Below, in pieces: positions 19,435 to 26,267 of a stretch of DNA of 64,000 bases. Each line of letters begins with the position of its first letter. Position 1 is the stretch's first letter. A model generated the notes under the pieces. That model was not told the origin of the DNA. It saw nothing but the letters and a program-made list of their open reading frames with translations, and searched no databases. The position numbers were made by a program, and so were the translations under genes. Source of the stretch: an uncultured Bacilli bacterium (GTDB taxonomy: Bacteria > Bacillota_I > Bacilli_A > RF39 > UBA660); the NCBI GenBank assembly GCA_944332645.1, contig CALVKK010000001.1, forward strand, positions 45,344 through 109,343. The letters run 5' to 3'.

Positions 19435-19509
19435 ATGATATATCTTATACATTTTCGGCTTGTACTTCGCACCTGTCTAATTGTATAAGTAACCATTTTT
19501 ATATATCAT
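19435..19509 (-). ncRNA. Nested inverted repeat before the terminase genes (candidate RNA element or cos/pac region)
   Basis: ATGATATAT followed directly by CTTATAC (19435-19450) is mirrored by GTATAAG (19483-19489) and ATATATCAT (19501-19509). This gives a long stem with an 11-base one-sided bulge and a 32-base apical region that itself can fold. The outer stem extends a few pairs with a G-U. Lying between the HNH gene and TerS it may be a leader RNA or a packaging-recognition site. Only the complementarity is observed. Confidence 0.45.
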
Positions 19510-19520
19510 CAGTGCACTAA

Positions 19521-19937
19521 CTACAATTTAACTCTTTTTAAATAACTATCTTTTATTAATAATTTTCCTTTTTTACCTCTATCGCTACAATGCTCTCTTT
19601 CAAACGCAGTCAATAGGTCGTTTATTCTTCTTAAATTTTCTAGATCTAAATAACCTTTTACATTTTCATCTATCATTTCACTTGTTATAGCAAGAAATAT
19701 TTCGTAATCTTTAGCTTCTATTAAATGTAGATAATCGTGTGATGTATCTTGTCTTAATATCGCACCGTTCCAAAATAGATATCCCTCTCCTATTCCATAT
19801 TCTTTGCTATTTCTTCTTGGCACTATAAGATGATGGTAGCTCAAGCTATTCTTTTTATCCACAGTAAAGCCCATAAAATCAAAACCTAGTTTCATTATCT
19901 TAAATTGGTTTATCATTATCTTTGTTATTTCTCGCAT
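19521..19937 (-). CDS. HNH-like endonuclease of the packaging region
   Basis: 138 residues. SYHHLIVPRRNSKEYG, followed by WNGAIL and TSHDYLHLIE, resembles His-Me finger (HNH) nucleases encoded next to terminases in many Gram-positive phages, where they assist DNA cutting during packaging. The HH pair and the later His residues could be the metal site. The match is by motif only; a homing-type nuclease is an alternative. It is separated from TerS by a structured intergenic region. Confidence 0.5.
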   Translation of the reverse strand: MREITKIMINQFKIMKLGFDFMGFTVDKKNSLSYHHLIVPRRNSKEYGIGEGYLFWNGAILRQDTSHDYLHLIEAKDYEIFLAITSEMIDENVKGYLDLENLRRINDLLTAFEREHCSDRGKKGKLLIKDSYLKRVKL

Positions 19938-19952
19938 ATAATCACCACATTT

Positions 19953-20027
19953 TGGTTCTCGAGGCTAGAATCGAACTAGCACATTATAGGTTCAAAGCCT
20001 ATTGCCTTACCGTTTGGCTACTCGAGA
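19953..20027 (-). tRNA. tRNA-Gln (UUG), phage-encoded
   Basis: Full cloverleaf on the minus strand. The acceptor TCTCGAG/CTCGAGA is perfect over 7 bp. The D stem is GCC/GGC, the anticodon arm ATAGG-CTTTGAA-CCTAT carries anticodon TTG, and the T arm is GCTAG-TTCGATT-CTAGC. The discriminator is A and CCA is encoded. It lies downstream of the two structured RNAs near the Ro60-like gene. Intact, so likely functional in the phage cycle, for codon supply or to replace a tRNA cut by host defence. Confidence 0.93.
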
Positions 20028-20029
20028 AT

Positions 20030-20160
20030 ATAAAAAAGAAAAGAGGTAAACTTTTCTTAACAACCCACCTTACATACATTCGTACATGGAGTGGGCAAAT
20101 ATAAAAGGGGTTTTACAATGAGATGTCTTTTAAACTATCTCACAGTATCATTATATAACA
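20030..20160 (-). ncRNA. Second structured RNA next to the Ro60-like gene
   Basis: On the minus strand a TATAAT box (20150-20155) is followed by a GAGAT/ATCTC hairpin, a CCCAC/GTGGG stem-loop (20063-20094), and an AAGAAAAG/CTTTTCTT hairpin (20036-20058) with a short T run just before tRNA-Gln. No good -35 is seen, but a perfect tandem repeat TTTTGTGCAA (20163-20172, 20173-20182) lies upstream and could bind a regulator. No open frame with a ribosome site was found. Possibly a second Y-like RNA or a leader of the tRNA. Confidence 0.4.
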
Positions 20161-20198
20161 AGTTTTGTGCAATTTTGTGCAATCTTTATTTTTTAACA

Positions 20199-20230
20199 CA
20201 AAAAAAGAGCCTATCAATAACGATAGGCTC
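20199..20230 (-). terminator. Intrinsic terminator of the candidate Y RNA
   Basis: Perfect 9-bp hairpin GAGCCTATC-GTTATT-GATAGGCTC on the minus strand, followed by seven T. It is among the strongest terminators in the prophage and closes the RNA unit starting at the promoter at 20461-20489. Confidence 0.9.
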
Positions 20231-20454
20231 AACAAAGGTCTTATTTCTATCTTAACTGGATAGCGTCCTTAACAAACTTTTTATATTGCTGTATGACCTT
20301 TTATTTTTTACTAACAAATTTAACAAAGCCATTTTTTTATTTAGGTTGGAATCGAACCAACTACATTTTCGTTACTAGCGAAACGCTCTACCAAATGAGC
20401 TACTAATTCTTTTTGCAGTAATGGCTTTTAATATATGATATAACAATTCCCTAT
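20200..20454 (-). ncRNA. Candidate Y RNA (YrlA-like) with tRNA-mimic domain, partner of the Ro60-like protein
   Basis: From its own promoter this RNA contains an outer stem AAAGCCATT/AATGGCTTT (20420-20428, 20325-20333) enclosing a tRNA-like fold at 20338-20409. That fold has D arm GCTC/GAGC, anticodon arm TTTCG-CTAGTAA-CGAAA and T arm GTTGG-TTCGATT-CCAAC. The acceptor stem has two mismatches and there is no CCA. A second domain, AAAGGTC/GACCTTT (20295-20301, 20234-20240), encloses a CTATC/GATAG stem-loop, followed by the terminator. A tRNA mimic beside a Ro60-type gene is the hallmark of bacterial Y RNAs. I did not find an unambiguous copy of the Ro-binding helix motif. The alternative is a degenerate tRNA-Thr(AGU). 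Confidence 0.6.
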
Positions 20455-20472
20455 ATTTCCATTATATCATAT
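20433..20472 (-). repeat. 11-bp inverted repeat at the 5' end of the candidate Y RNA
   Basis: ATATGATATAA (20433-20443) and TTATATCATAT (20462-20472) are perfect inverted copies around an 18-base loop. The right arm contains the -10 box of the Y RNA promoter and abuts the stop codon of the Ro60-like gene. It could be an operator over the promoter or a 3' end hairpin for the Ro60-like mRNA. Confidence 0.5.
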
Positions 20473-20489
20473 TTACCCTTTAAAATCAA
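20461..20489 (-). promoter_or_regulatory. Sigma-A-type promoter for the candidate Y RNA
   Basis: Minus strand TTGATT (20484-20489), 17-bp spacer, TATAAT (20461-20466). The -35 lies inside the last codons of the Ro60-like gene, so the RNA can be made independently of the operon. Predicted start near 20454. Confidence 0.65.
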
Positions 20490-21861
20490 TCTTTTTCTTG
20501 TAATTTTCAATAATTCTATCGATATATTCGTCCATATTCATAATGCCAGGTAATAGTAATAAAGATTGTAAATCGTAACCTGACATATAGATATTTCCAT
20601 ATTCGTCGTATTCTGGACTTGTACGATTTCTATTATTAAAATTCCACCAAATTATTTTTGTTTGTGCTCCGGCTTCTTTAAATATTTTCATAGTTTCTTC
20701 TTTAGATTGACGAGAACCATAATCAAACTCCATATCAGACATAACAATTAAATAATCAGGAAATTTTTTCAATCCTTTCAAAATTTTCATTACAGCACCA
20801 AAATCTGTATTAGAGCAATCACCCGTATACATAGATTGATATTGTTCTTTTAATGTCTTACCTCTTATTGTCATCAATTTAGGATGTGAACTAAACGAAA
20901 TTACTTGATTAGGTGCGTAAGTAGAATGCGTAGCAAGTGCATGAGCGATACTTGTTGCTTTAGAACATAAACTATTTGAATTATATAATCCACCCATTGA
21001 ACCAGATGTATCTAAAACACAAATACAATTCAATGATAAACCACTTGTTTCTTGCTCTACAATTTTTTTACCAATAATATCAGCTACTTCTTCTATATTA
21101 TCAGATTTCTTTACGGTTTTGTAAGCATCATGAACATTAGCTGTAGAAGTATTTACTTTTGCTTTATCTTCTTTTACTGCAATAATATATTCGCTAAATC
21201 TTTCTTTTAAATCGCTTCTAGTTGAAAATGTATGCAAATATTTTGTCATTGCTAAACTTGGAACTTGTTCAAAATTTATTTTTTCTACCAATGGATGAAT
21301 GTATTTATTATTTTTGAAAATATCATCAAGAGGTGTGCCATCTTCTTTTAATTCAGCGTAAGACAATTTATATTCAACAGTTGAATCGGTTTTAATTAAT
21401 GCTCTATATTCCTTTTCAGATATATTCCACATTTCACATAATGCTTTTGCTATTTTTTTATCTTTACCAGTTAGTCTTGGCATCCACTTTTTAGCTAATT
21501 CAATATGTTCTTGATCTGTATTGCCAGATAGTACCGCCAACAAATAAGATAAATTTTTATCAGTTGGGATATGCCATAAATCATCATACCTACCAGCTGT
21601 AATAACATTATTAGGTTCTACTTCAGATAATTGCATCAATTTTCTTCCTAAATCGCGTCTACCTTGACCAAATCTAGGATCTCTCATATACATTGAAAAT
21701 ATTTTTTCTTTCTCACTTTTTCCAATTCTCACTTGATCTAAATTTTTAGAGAAGAAATCAGCCATAAATAACAAGTCAATTAAATTATTACCGGTACTAT
21801 TATATGCCTTATCCCCATTTTCAGTTAATTTTTCATTAAACATTTTTTCTATTTTATTCAT
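20473..21861 (-). CDS. Ro60/TROVE-like vWA RNA-binding protein (DUF2828 type)
   Basis: 462 residues. The N-terminal helical-repeat region (about 1-270) shows ENGDKAYNSTGNNLIDLLF, RDPRFGQGRRDLGRK and ITAGRYDDLWHI, typical of DUF2828/TROVE ring proteins. The C-terminal von Willebrand A domain (about 275-440) has the MIDAS motif DTSGSMG, a Thr/Asp loop (TDFGAV) and MSDMEF. Ro60 proteins bind misfolded RNA and Y RNAs. Directly downstream is a tRNA-mimic RNA with its own promoter, and an RNA ligase lies two genes upstream. The start follows AAGGAGGAAGATT. The family link to true Ro60 is by layout and motifs. Confidence 0.75.
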   Translation of the reverse strand: MNKIEKMFNEKLTENGDKAYNSTGNNLIDLLFMADFFSKNLDQVRIGKSEKEKIFSMYMRDPRFGQGRRDLGRKLMQLSEVEPNNVITAGRYDDLWHIPTDKNLSYLLAVLSGNTDQEHIELAKKWMPRLTGKDKKIAKALCEMWNISEKEYRALIKTDSTVEYKLSYAELKEDGTPLDDIFKNNKYIHPLVEKINFEQVPSLAMTKYLHTFSTRSDLKERFSEYIIAVKEDKAKVNTSTANVHDAYKTVKKSDNIEEVADIIGKKIVEQETSGLSLNCICVLDTSGSMGGLYNSNSLCSKATSIAHALATHSTYAPNQVISFSSHPKLMTIRGKTLKEQYQSMYTGDCSNTDFGAVMKILKGLKKFPDYLIVMSDMEFDYGSRQSKEETMKIFKEAGAQTKIIWWNFNNRNRTSPEYDEYGNIYMSGYDLQSLLLLPGIMNMDEYIDRIIENYKKKIDFKG

Positions 21862-22282
21862 AATCTTCCTCCTTAATCATTTTTCTAATATCATTAATAA
21901 AATCGTATATTCTTCGTTTACTATAATTTGTTTTTATTGCAATATATCTTACTTTCATATTTTTAACATATTTTAATAGATATATTTTATCTAACATGTT
22001 TGAACTATTATTTAATTCTATTTCTTTTAATTTCAATCTATACTCTAAAACATCTCTTAAATTTCGTCTTACATTTATCTCTTTGTCGATTTCTTCCATC
22101 TTTATAGTGTAATTTAAGAATTTATTACTCGAGCTACCTTTTAGTAACTCATTCTCAAAATTAGCCGATTTTGGTACTACTGAATACAATAATTGCGACT
22201 TTTTAGCTAATGCTTTTTCAAATTCTTTTTTAGCTTCTTTATATTCTTCATTTAGTTTATAGTGTTCAATAAATAGTTCCAT
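21854..22282 (-). CDS. Phage late transcription regulator-like protein (ArpU/RinA/DUF1492 style)
   Basis: 142 residues. A helical coiled N-terminal two-thirds (EEYKEAKKEFEKALAKKSQ; KEINVRRNLRDVLEYRLKLK) is followed by a C-terminal sigma-region-4-like helix-turn-helix (about 100-138, MKVRYIAIKTNYSKRRIYDF). This matches the layout of late-gene activators placed before packaging genes in Gram-positive phages. It overlaps the Ro60-like gene by 8 bp, so the two are co-expressed. The start follows AGAGGTGGTAGT. Confidence 0.6.
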   Translation of the reverse strand: MELFIEHYKLNEEYKEAKKEFEKALAKKSQLLYSVVPKSANFENELLKGSSSNKFLNYTIKMEEIDKEINVRRNLRDVLEYRLKLKEIELNNSSNMLDKIYLLKYVKNMKVRYIAIKTNYSKRRIYDFINDIRKMIKEEDYE

Positions 22283-22294
22283 ACTACCACCTCT

Positions 22295-22915
22295 TTATTC
22301 TCTATCGAAATGTTCTCTTAATTTGCCGTTTTTCATTCTTACATATTTTGAAATGATGTTATTATGATTTACTATAAATCCCTCGACATTTCTTTTTACT
22401 TTGTTACAGTATTTTTCATAAATACTATCTAAATATTCTTTATTTGGTAAAACATTTAATTCAGCTACATTAGGTACTATACCAATAAAATTAGGAATTG
22501 TTTGACTAGCAAATGGGTATATAAACAAATCGTGGTCATAAATTAAATTATATAAATTAAAATCATCATCTATATTGGCTTTAGCAAACATATACCATTT
22601 TTTATCGAACTCATCGATAGTATACTTTAATTGCCCCATTCCAAGCCATTCTCCACAAATAGCACTATTCTCGTGTAATTCGTTTTGTAGTACTTCTTTA
22701 TTATCTAGCAACCATTGATACAATCCTTTATATAATATTTCTTTTTGTTCTTCAATTTCTTCAATACAAATAATATTATTTCTTTGTGCAATGTATAATT
22801 TCTCATTTTTCTTAAAAAAGACTAAATTACTACCATCTAATTTTTCAGTAACATAAATCTTATCTCCACTACATTTTACTCTTTTTGTTTTAGGATAAAT
22901 TCCTTTTTTTATCAT
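22295..22915 (-). CDS. RNA ligase, Rnl2-like nucleotidyltransferase
   Basis: 206 residues covering a complete adenylyltransferase core. Motif I is EKLDGSN with the nucleophile Lys near residue 30, followed by QRN, GEWLG, motif IIIa-like WYMFAK, motif IV EGFIV and motif V KYVRMKNGK. It seals nicks in RNA using ATP. Rnl2-type enzymes of phages repair RNAs broken by host nucleases. Short compared with T4 Rnl2 because the C-terminal domain is absent. It sits just upstream of the Ro60-like gene and near tRNA genes, suggesting an RNA-repair cassette. It overlaps its upstream neighbour by 4 bp. Confidence 0.8.
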   Translation of the reverse strand: MIKKGIYPKTKRVKCSGDKIYVTEKLDGSNLVFFKKNEKLYIAQRNNIICIEEIEEQKEILYKGLYQWLLDNKEVLQNELHENSAICGEWLGMGQLKYTIDEFDKKWYMFAKANIDDDFNLYNLIYDHDLFIYPFASQTIPNFIGIVPNVAELNVLPNKEYLDSIYEKYCNKVKRNVEGFIVNHNNIISKYVRMKNGKLREHFDRE

Positions 22916-23304
22916 TCTTTCACCTCATAAGTCATACTTTCAAATTGTTCTTTCGTTACTATTGATTTAATAGGATAATGTTTTATATAAGGATTTATAG
23001 TTTTATATCCATGTTCCATTATTAATGTAAAATTAAAAATATCATCACCATTTGGGTTATATATTGCAGTTACTTTATATCCATTAACATAATCTCCTTC
23101 TTCAATTAAATCGATTATGTTATAACTTGCTTTTAATACATCTTTTTTTTCTATATAATTAATTTCTTCTTTATCTATAAAAAATCCATCAATTTCAGGA
23201 AAAACGCCAATTCCTACATCAACACTATCTTCGTGAAATTCTCTATAAAGTTTACAAATACCATTGTTTTTAGTTCTAACATACATTCCTTCTTCTAATT
23301 TCAT
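22912..23304 (-). CDS. Hypothetical phage accessory protein
   Basis: 130 residues, beta-rich and soluble, opening with KLEEGMYVRTKNNGICKLY and ending with SIVTKEQFESMTYEVKE. Similar small proteins of repeated EGxYV form occur in Gram-positive phage early regions, with no known function. It overlaps the next gene upstream (ATGA) and the RNA ligase start. Good ribosome site GAGGAAAAT. Confidence 0.5.
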   Translation of the reverse strand: MKLEEGMYVRTKNNGICKLYREFHEDSVDVGIGVFPEIDGFFIDKEEINYIEKKDVLKASYNIIDLIEEGDYVNGYKVTAIYNPNGDDIFNFTLIMEHGYKTINPYIKHYPIKSIVTKEQFESMTYEVKE

Positions 23305-23543
23305 ATTTTCCTCCCAAAAACATCATTAATGCCACAGTCTTTCACTTGGTCTTGTATATCTAATATTTGATTAAGTAATTTGCAATATTCTACTGGTTTA
23401 TTATCGCTAGTGTATATTATTTTAAAGTATCTGCATGGTTTAGCGCACACGCCATATTTCTTAATTTTTTTAAATTTATGATGACAGTACTGTGTGTTTT
23501 TAGGTATAAACAAGCTAGCCCATTTTTCTTTAATCTTCTTCAT
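23301..23543 (-). CDS. Cys-rich hypothetical phage protein
   Basis: 80 residues with five Cys and two adjacent His (QYCHHKFKK; GVCAKPCRYFK; VEYCKLL; VKDCG), consistent with a small zinc-binding fold. The start at 23543 follows GAGGTGGAAG and lies inside the end of the 26-residue upstream frame. Unrecognised family, early accessory region. Confidence 0.5.
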   Translation of the reverse strand: MKKIKEKWASLFIPKNTQYCHHKFKKIKKYGVCAKPCRYFKIIYTSDNKPVEYCKLLNQILDIQDQVKDCGINDVFGRKI

Positions 23544-23610
23544 CTTCCACCTCAATATCATTACTCTCGTAAACTTGTCCGAATTTACTTTTGCATTCGT
23601 TACATATCAT
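23530..23610 (-). CDS. 26-residue micro-protein with CxxC
   Basis: Short frame MICNECKSKFGQ..EVEDEED with one CNEC motif and an acidic end. It overlaps the following Cys-rich gene by 14 bp and lies two bases after the upstream stop, so expression would rely on translational coupling; the ribosome site is weak. It could be half of a zinc knuckle. Tentative. Confidence 0.35.
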   Translation of the reverse strand: MICNECKSKFGQVYESNDIEVEDEED

Positions 23611-23611
23611 T

Positions 23612-23968
23612 TTAAGCATCTACTTTCTGTAAATTACTTATTATTCCGTTAATTAATTCGGCTAATTTATCGCCACATTCATTATTCATTCTTAATTTTT
23701 CTTGAATATAACCACCTAATTTAATACTATCGGTCGAAAAACCATAACTCGTATGATCAATAATACTAACAAACAAATAGTTTGATTTGATACCTCTTTG
23801 AAATTGTCCGTATTTTATATCTAACCCTAATTTAAAAACTATATCTAAATGTGTTGATTTCTCATCAGTCCAACCTATTCCTACTGTACCTCCTGTTTTT
23901 ATAATATTTGCTATGGTTTTATATGTATTTTCGCCATTTATTATTTCACCATAATTATCTACATTCAT
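23612..23968 (-). CDS. Hypothetical phage protein
   Basis: 118 residues, mixed alpha/beta, with NIIKTGGTVGIGWTDEKS near the start and a helical C-terminus (KLAELINGIISNLQKVDA). Not recognised. Part of the run of small early accessory genes between the methyltransferase and the RNA ligase. Confidence 0.45.
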   Translation of the reverse strand: MNVDNYGEIINGENTYKTIANIIKTGGTVGIGWTDEKSTHLDIVFKLGLDIKYGQFQRGIKSNYLFVSIIDHTSYGFSTDSIKLGGYIQEKLRMNNECGDKLAELINGIISNLQKVDA

Positions 23969-23984
23969 TATTTATCACTCCTAA

Positions 23985-24221
23985 TCATTTTTTAAAACTA
24001 TAAGTATTACATCCCATTCCACCTGAAGCAAAAATATAATTTCCGTTTAATATTTTTCCTATGCAATCATCACATAAATTTAATTTTTCATTACAAAGAT
24101 ATGGTGGGCATTTTTTACCTTCATTCTGTTCAGTTGTAAATATGACTTGTATGTCGACTTCTTCATTTTTAGTCTCTTTCTTACATACATCACAATAAAT
24201 TTTTGTTATTATTTGATTCAT
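23985..24221 (-). CDS. Small zinc-ribbon-like phage protein
   Basis: 78 residues with paired cysteines CDVC (9-12) and CDDC (about 51-54) plus CPPYLC in the middle, suggesting a treble-clef or ribbon zinc site. Overlaps its upstream neighbour by 4 bp. Function unknown. Confidence 0.5.
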   Translation of the reverse strand: MNQIITKIYCDVCKKETKNEEVDIQVIFTTEQNEGKKCPPYLCNEKLNLCDDCIGKILNGNYIFASGGMGCNTYSFKK

Positions 24222-24505
24222 TCTTTACCTCCTGTTATTTCTTTATATTTTGATAAAATCTTTTCCATTATAGCGATCCAATTTTTAATAACAGGGTTCA
24301 TCATCATATAATCGCCATTAATTTGAGAATATGTATTTTTTATAAAGCTTATTTCACTTTCTAACCATTGTATAAATTCTTTTTGTTGATTTTTTAATTT
24401 TTGATTTTCTTTTTTTAGTTCATCTATTTTAGGCTGTAATTCTAGTAAGACATTTGCTCTAGCTATTGCTATATCTAATTCTTCATCACTTGCACCACTT
24501 ATCAT
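24218..24505 (-). CDS. Coiled-coil hypothetical phage protein
   Basis: 95 residues, predicted fully helical with a coiled coil in ELQPKIDELKKENQKLKNQQ and an aromatic C-terminal helix. No family recognised. It lies in the same minus-strand early operon with normal spacing. Confidence 0.45.
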   Translation of the reverse strand: MISGASDEELDIAIARANVLLELQPKIDELKKENQKLKNQQKEFIQWLESEISFIKNTYSQINGDYMMMNPVIKNWIAIMEKILSKYKEITGGKE

Positions 24506-24519
24506 TTATTCCACCCCTT

Positions 24520-24783
24520 TTAATATGTTACTTTAATACCTTTTGCTTCTATATTGTCGTGATTTAAATTAATAATTCCTTTGTTTGCTAATTTATATAT
24601 CAATGAAAATGACTCAAGTATTTCATCGTCTAAAATAAATTTTGTTTCTGGTCCCTGATATTTGATAAATATATTATTTATATCAATCAAGATTGCCTTT
24701 ATCGTATCTTCTTTTGAATATGCTTTATAATAACGGTCGTTTTTTAGCATATTATTAATTTCTGCTTTTATTTGTTCTAACAT
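24520..24783 (-). CDS. Hypothetical phage protein
   Basis: 87 residues, helical N-terminal half (LEQIKAEINNMLKNDRYYKA) and a short strand-rich end. Its start codon overlaps the methyltransferase stop, so the two are probably coupled. No recognised domain. Confidence 0.45.
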   Translation of the reverse strand: MLEQIKAEINNMLKNDRYYKAYSKEDTIKAILIDINNIFIKYQGPETKFILDDEILESFSLIYKLANKGIINLNHDNIEAKGIKVTY

Positions 24784-25556
24784 TATTCCACCTCATTTAA
24801 AACTTTTTGCTTTTCTAATTTATCGAAATCTGTAAATATACTTGCTTGTCCCCACGCAGTAATTCCGTTTATTCTTTTATTTGCTATTTCATAATATTCT
24901 TTATTTATTTCCATACCTATAAATCTTCTTCCCGTTTCTTGACAAGCCACACAAGTTGTACCACTTCCACAAAAACAATCTAATACTATATCATTTGGTT
25001 GCGTTGTATGTAATATATGTCTTTTAACAAGGTTAAGTGGTTTTATTGTTGGATGATTATAAAGAATTTTGTCATTTTGATTTAAAGAACTTACATACCA
25101 TTTACTTTTTAGTTCATAACCATTATTTAATTTTGTTCCTCTATTAAAATACAAACAATATTCTATATCACTTAACCAATTACCATTACACATAGGAACA
25201 GGATTAGTTTTATTCCATGTTAATATTTGATATGTAGAATTAGTGTTTTTGTTAAACCAATCTAATATTGAAAATATTTGTTCCTTGCTACACCATATAA
25301 AACAATTTACATTTTTTAGGATTCTTACAAATTCATCAAAAATTTTATAATCAATACCATCGTAAATGTCTGCTTTTTTTAATTCTTTTTTCATTTTTTG
25401 AACCTGTAAAGCAATTCTCGAAGTTCCTGTTCCACCTTGTTGAAAAAGATAAGGAATATCTACATAAATGCAATCAACACTTTTATCAGGTATATTTTTA
25501 ATCATCTCATAGCAATCACAATTGATTATTTTGTTTATCATATCTTCAAATTTCAT
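24783..25556 (-). CDS. Orphan DNA N4/N6-methyltransferase
   Basis: 257 residues. Motif IV appears first as DIPY (about residues 33-36, a variant of DPPY). Motif I is near the C-terminus as CFCGSGTTCVA (about 195-205), which is the beta-class order. A TRD-like region lies between (about 60-165). It transfers a methyl group from S-adenosylmethionine to adenine N6 or cytosine N4. No restriction enzyme gene is adjacent, so it probably protects phage DNA from host restriction or marks it for regulation. Confidence 0.85.
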   Translation of the reverse strand: MKFEDMINKIINCDCYEMIKNIPDKSVDCIYVDIPYLFQQGGTGTSRIALQVQKMKKELKKADIYDGIDYKIFDEFVRILKNVNCFIWCSKEQIFSILDWFNKNTNSTYQILTWNKTNPVPMCNGNWLSDIEYCLYFNRGTKLNNGYELKSKWYVSSLNQNDKILYNHPTIKPLNLVKRHILHTTQPNDIVLDCFCGSGTTCVACQETGRRFIGMEINKEYYEIANKRINGITAWGQASIFTDFDKLEKQKVLNEVE

Positions 25557-25558
25557 TT

Positions 25559-25735
25559 TTAATCTACCTCTACTAAATATCTTCTTTTTTTACCTGTACC
25601 TCTTTTTTGGTAAGTTGGTGTATTATAAAAATCTAATGTCCTCTTTTTTACACCCATTTTTTTAGCAATTTCTTCTTTTGTACCAAATGCTAATTCAATA
25701 TCGCCTTTATATAGTGAATAATAAACTTTTTTCAT
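25559..25735 (-). CDS. Small HTH-like phage protein
   Basis: 58 residues. The segment KEEIAKKMGVKKRTLDFYNT looks like a helix-turn-helix that reads an ordinal signal, as in small phage proteins that begin YYxLYKGD. The ATG at 25735 overlaps the upstream stop (ATGA). Possibly a minor transcription factor. Confidence 0.5.
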   Translation of the reverse strand: MKKVYYSLYKGDIELAFGTKEEIAKKMGVKKRTLDFYNTPTYQKRGTGKKRRYLVEVD

Positions 25736-25917
25736 ATCTTCCAAATTCCCAACTCCTTTAACAGCTTAATTTTTTCATTTTTCGTTAAATTCCAATTATT
25801 CCAAATGGTACTTTGCAATTCAATTAATGCGCATTTATCGTTCAATAGTTTTGCTTTAAACACAGCTCTTTTGTAGCTTGGCAGAAAATATTTTTTAAAC
25901 GATTCTAGATATTTCAT
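25732..25917 (-). CDS. Hypothetical phage protein
   Basis: 61 residues, basic and helical, with aromatic residues (FKKYFLPSYKRAVFKAKLL). Overlaps both neighbours by 4 bp, which supports a real gene in a compact operon. Not recognised. Confidence 0.45.
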   Translation of the reverse strand: MKYLESFKKYFLPSYKRAVFKAKLLNDKCALIELQSTIWNNWNLTKNEKIKLLKELGIWKI

Positions 25918-26252
25918 AATTCTTTCAGCTCACAATCTTGATATATATACTCAAACATCTTCTTTTTCAATAAATAATCTTTTGTTTTATATCCTTTTGT
26001 ATCTTCAATTATCATTTTTTTTAATTTATTATCATAGTACATAAAATCTGCTATATATTCTATCTTTCGATATGATTTATTATTTTTCTTGAATTTTGGC
26101 TGTAGTTCGAATTTTGGTTGTAATGTTAAATCAGTTATTTCATTTGCTTTCAATAGTAAATCTAATTGATGAAATCTTTCATGTTCTTTCTTACTGTCAA
26201 AAAATCGGTTAGCTTTATCACAATAAACTTTTTCATTACGATACTTATTCAT
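25914..26252 (-). CDS. DUF1064 phage nuclease-like protein
   Basis: 112 residues with the DUF1064 signature: KYRNEKVYCDKANRFFDSKK, then EITDLTLQPKFELQPKF, IEYIADFMYYD and IIEDTKGYKTKDY. The D/E-x-K arrangement (IEDTKG) resembles PD-(D/E)XK Holliday-junction resolvase-type nucleases. It lies in the recombination block of the phage. Likely structure-specific endonuclease. Confidence 0.75.
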   Translation of the reverse strand: MNKYRNEKVYCDKANRFFDSKKEHERFHQLDLLLKANEITDLTLQPKFELQPKFKKNNKSYRKIEYIADFMYYDNKLKKMIIEDTKGYKTKDYLLKKKMFEYIYQDCELKEL

Positions 26253-26267
26253 CCAGTTACCCCATTT

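Noticed and set aside
19435..19515. CTGATGA and GAAA on the minus strand, reminiscent of a hammerhead ribozyme
   Set aside because: CTGATGA is part of the long outer stem, the bases after it cannot pair to make stem II next to GAAA, and no NUH cleavage site with stem III is formed.
19922..20104. Plus-strand 60-residue frame over the tRNA-Gln
   Set aside because: Covers a perfect tRNA and hairpins on the other strand; no ribosome site.
20338..20409. A normal tRNA-Thr (AGU) gene
   Set aside because: D, anticodon and T arms are good, but the acceptor stem has two mismatches, CCA is absent, and an extra 9-bp stem encloses the fold. I list it as a tRNA mimic while keeping tRNA as the alternative.
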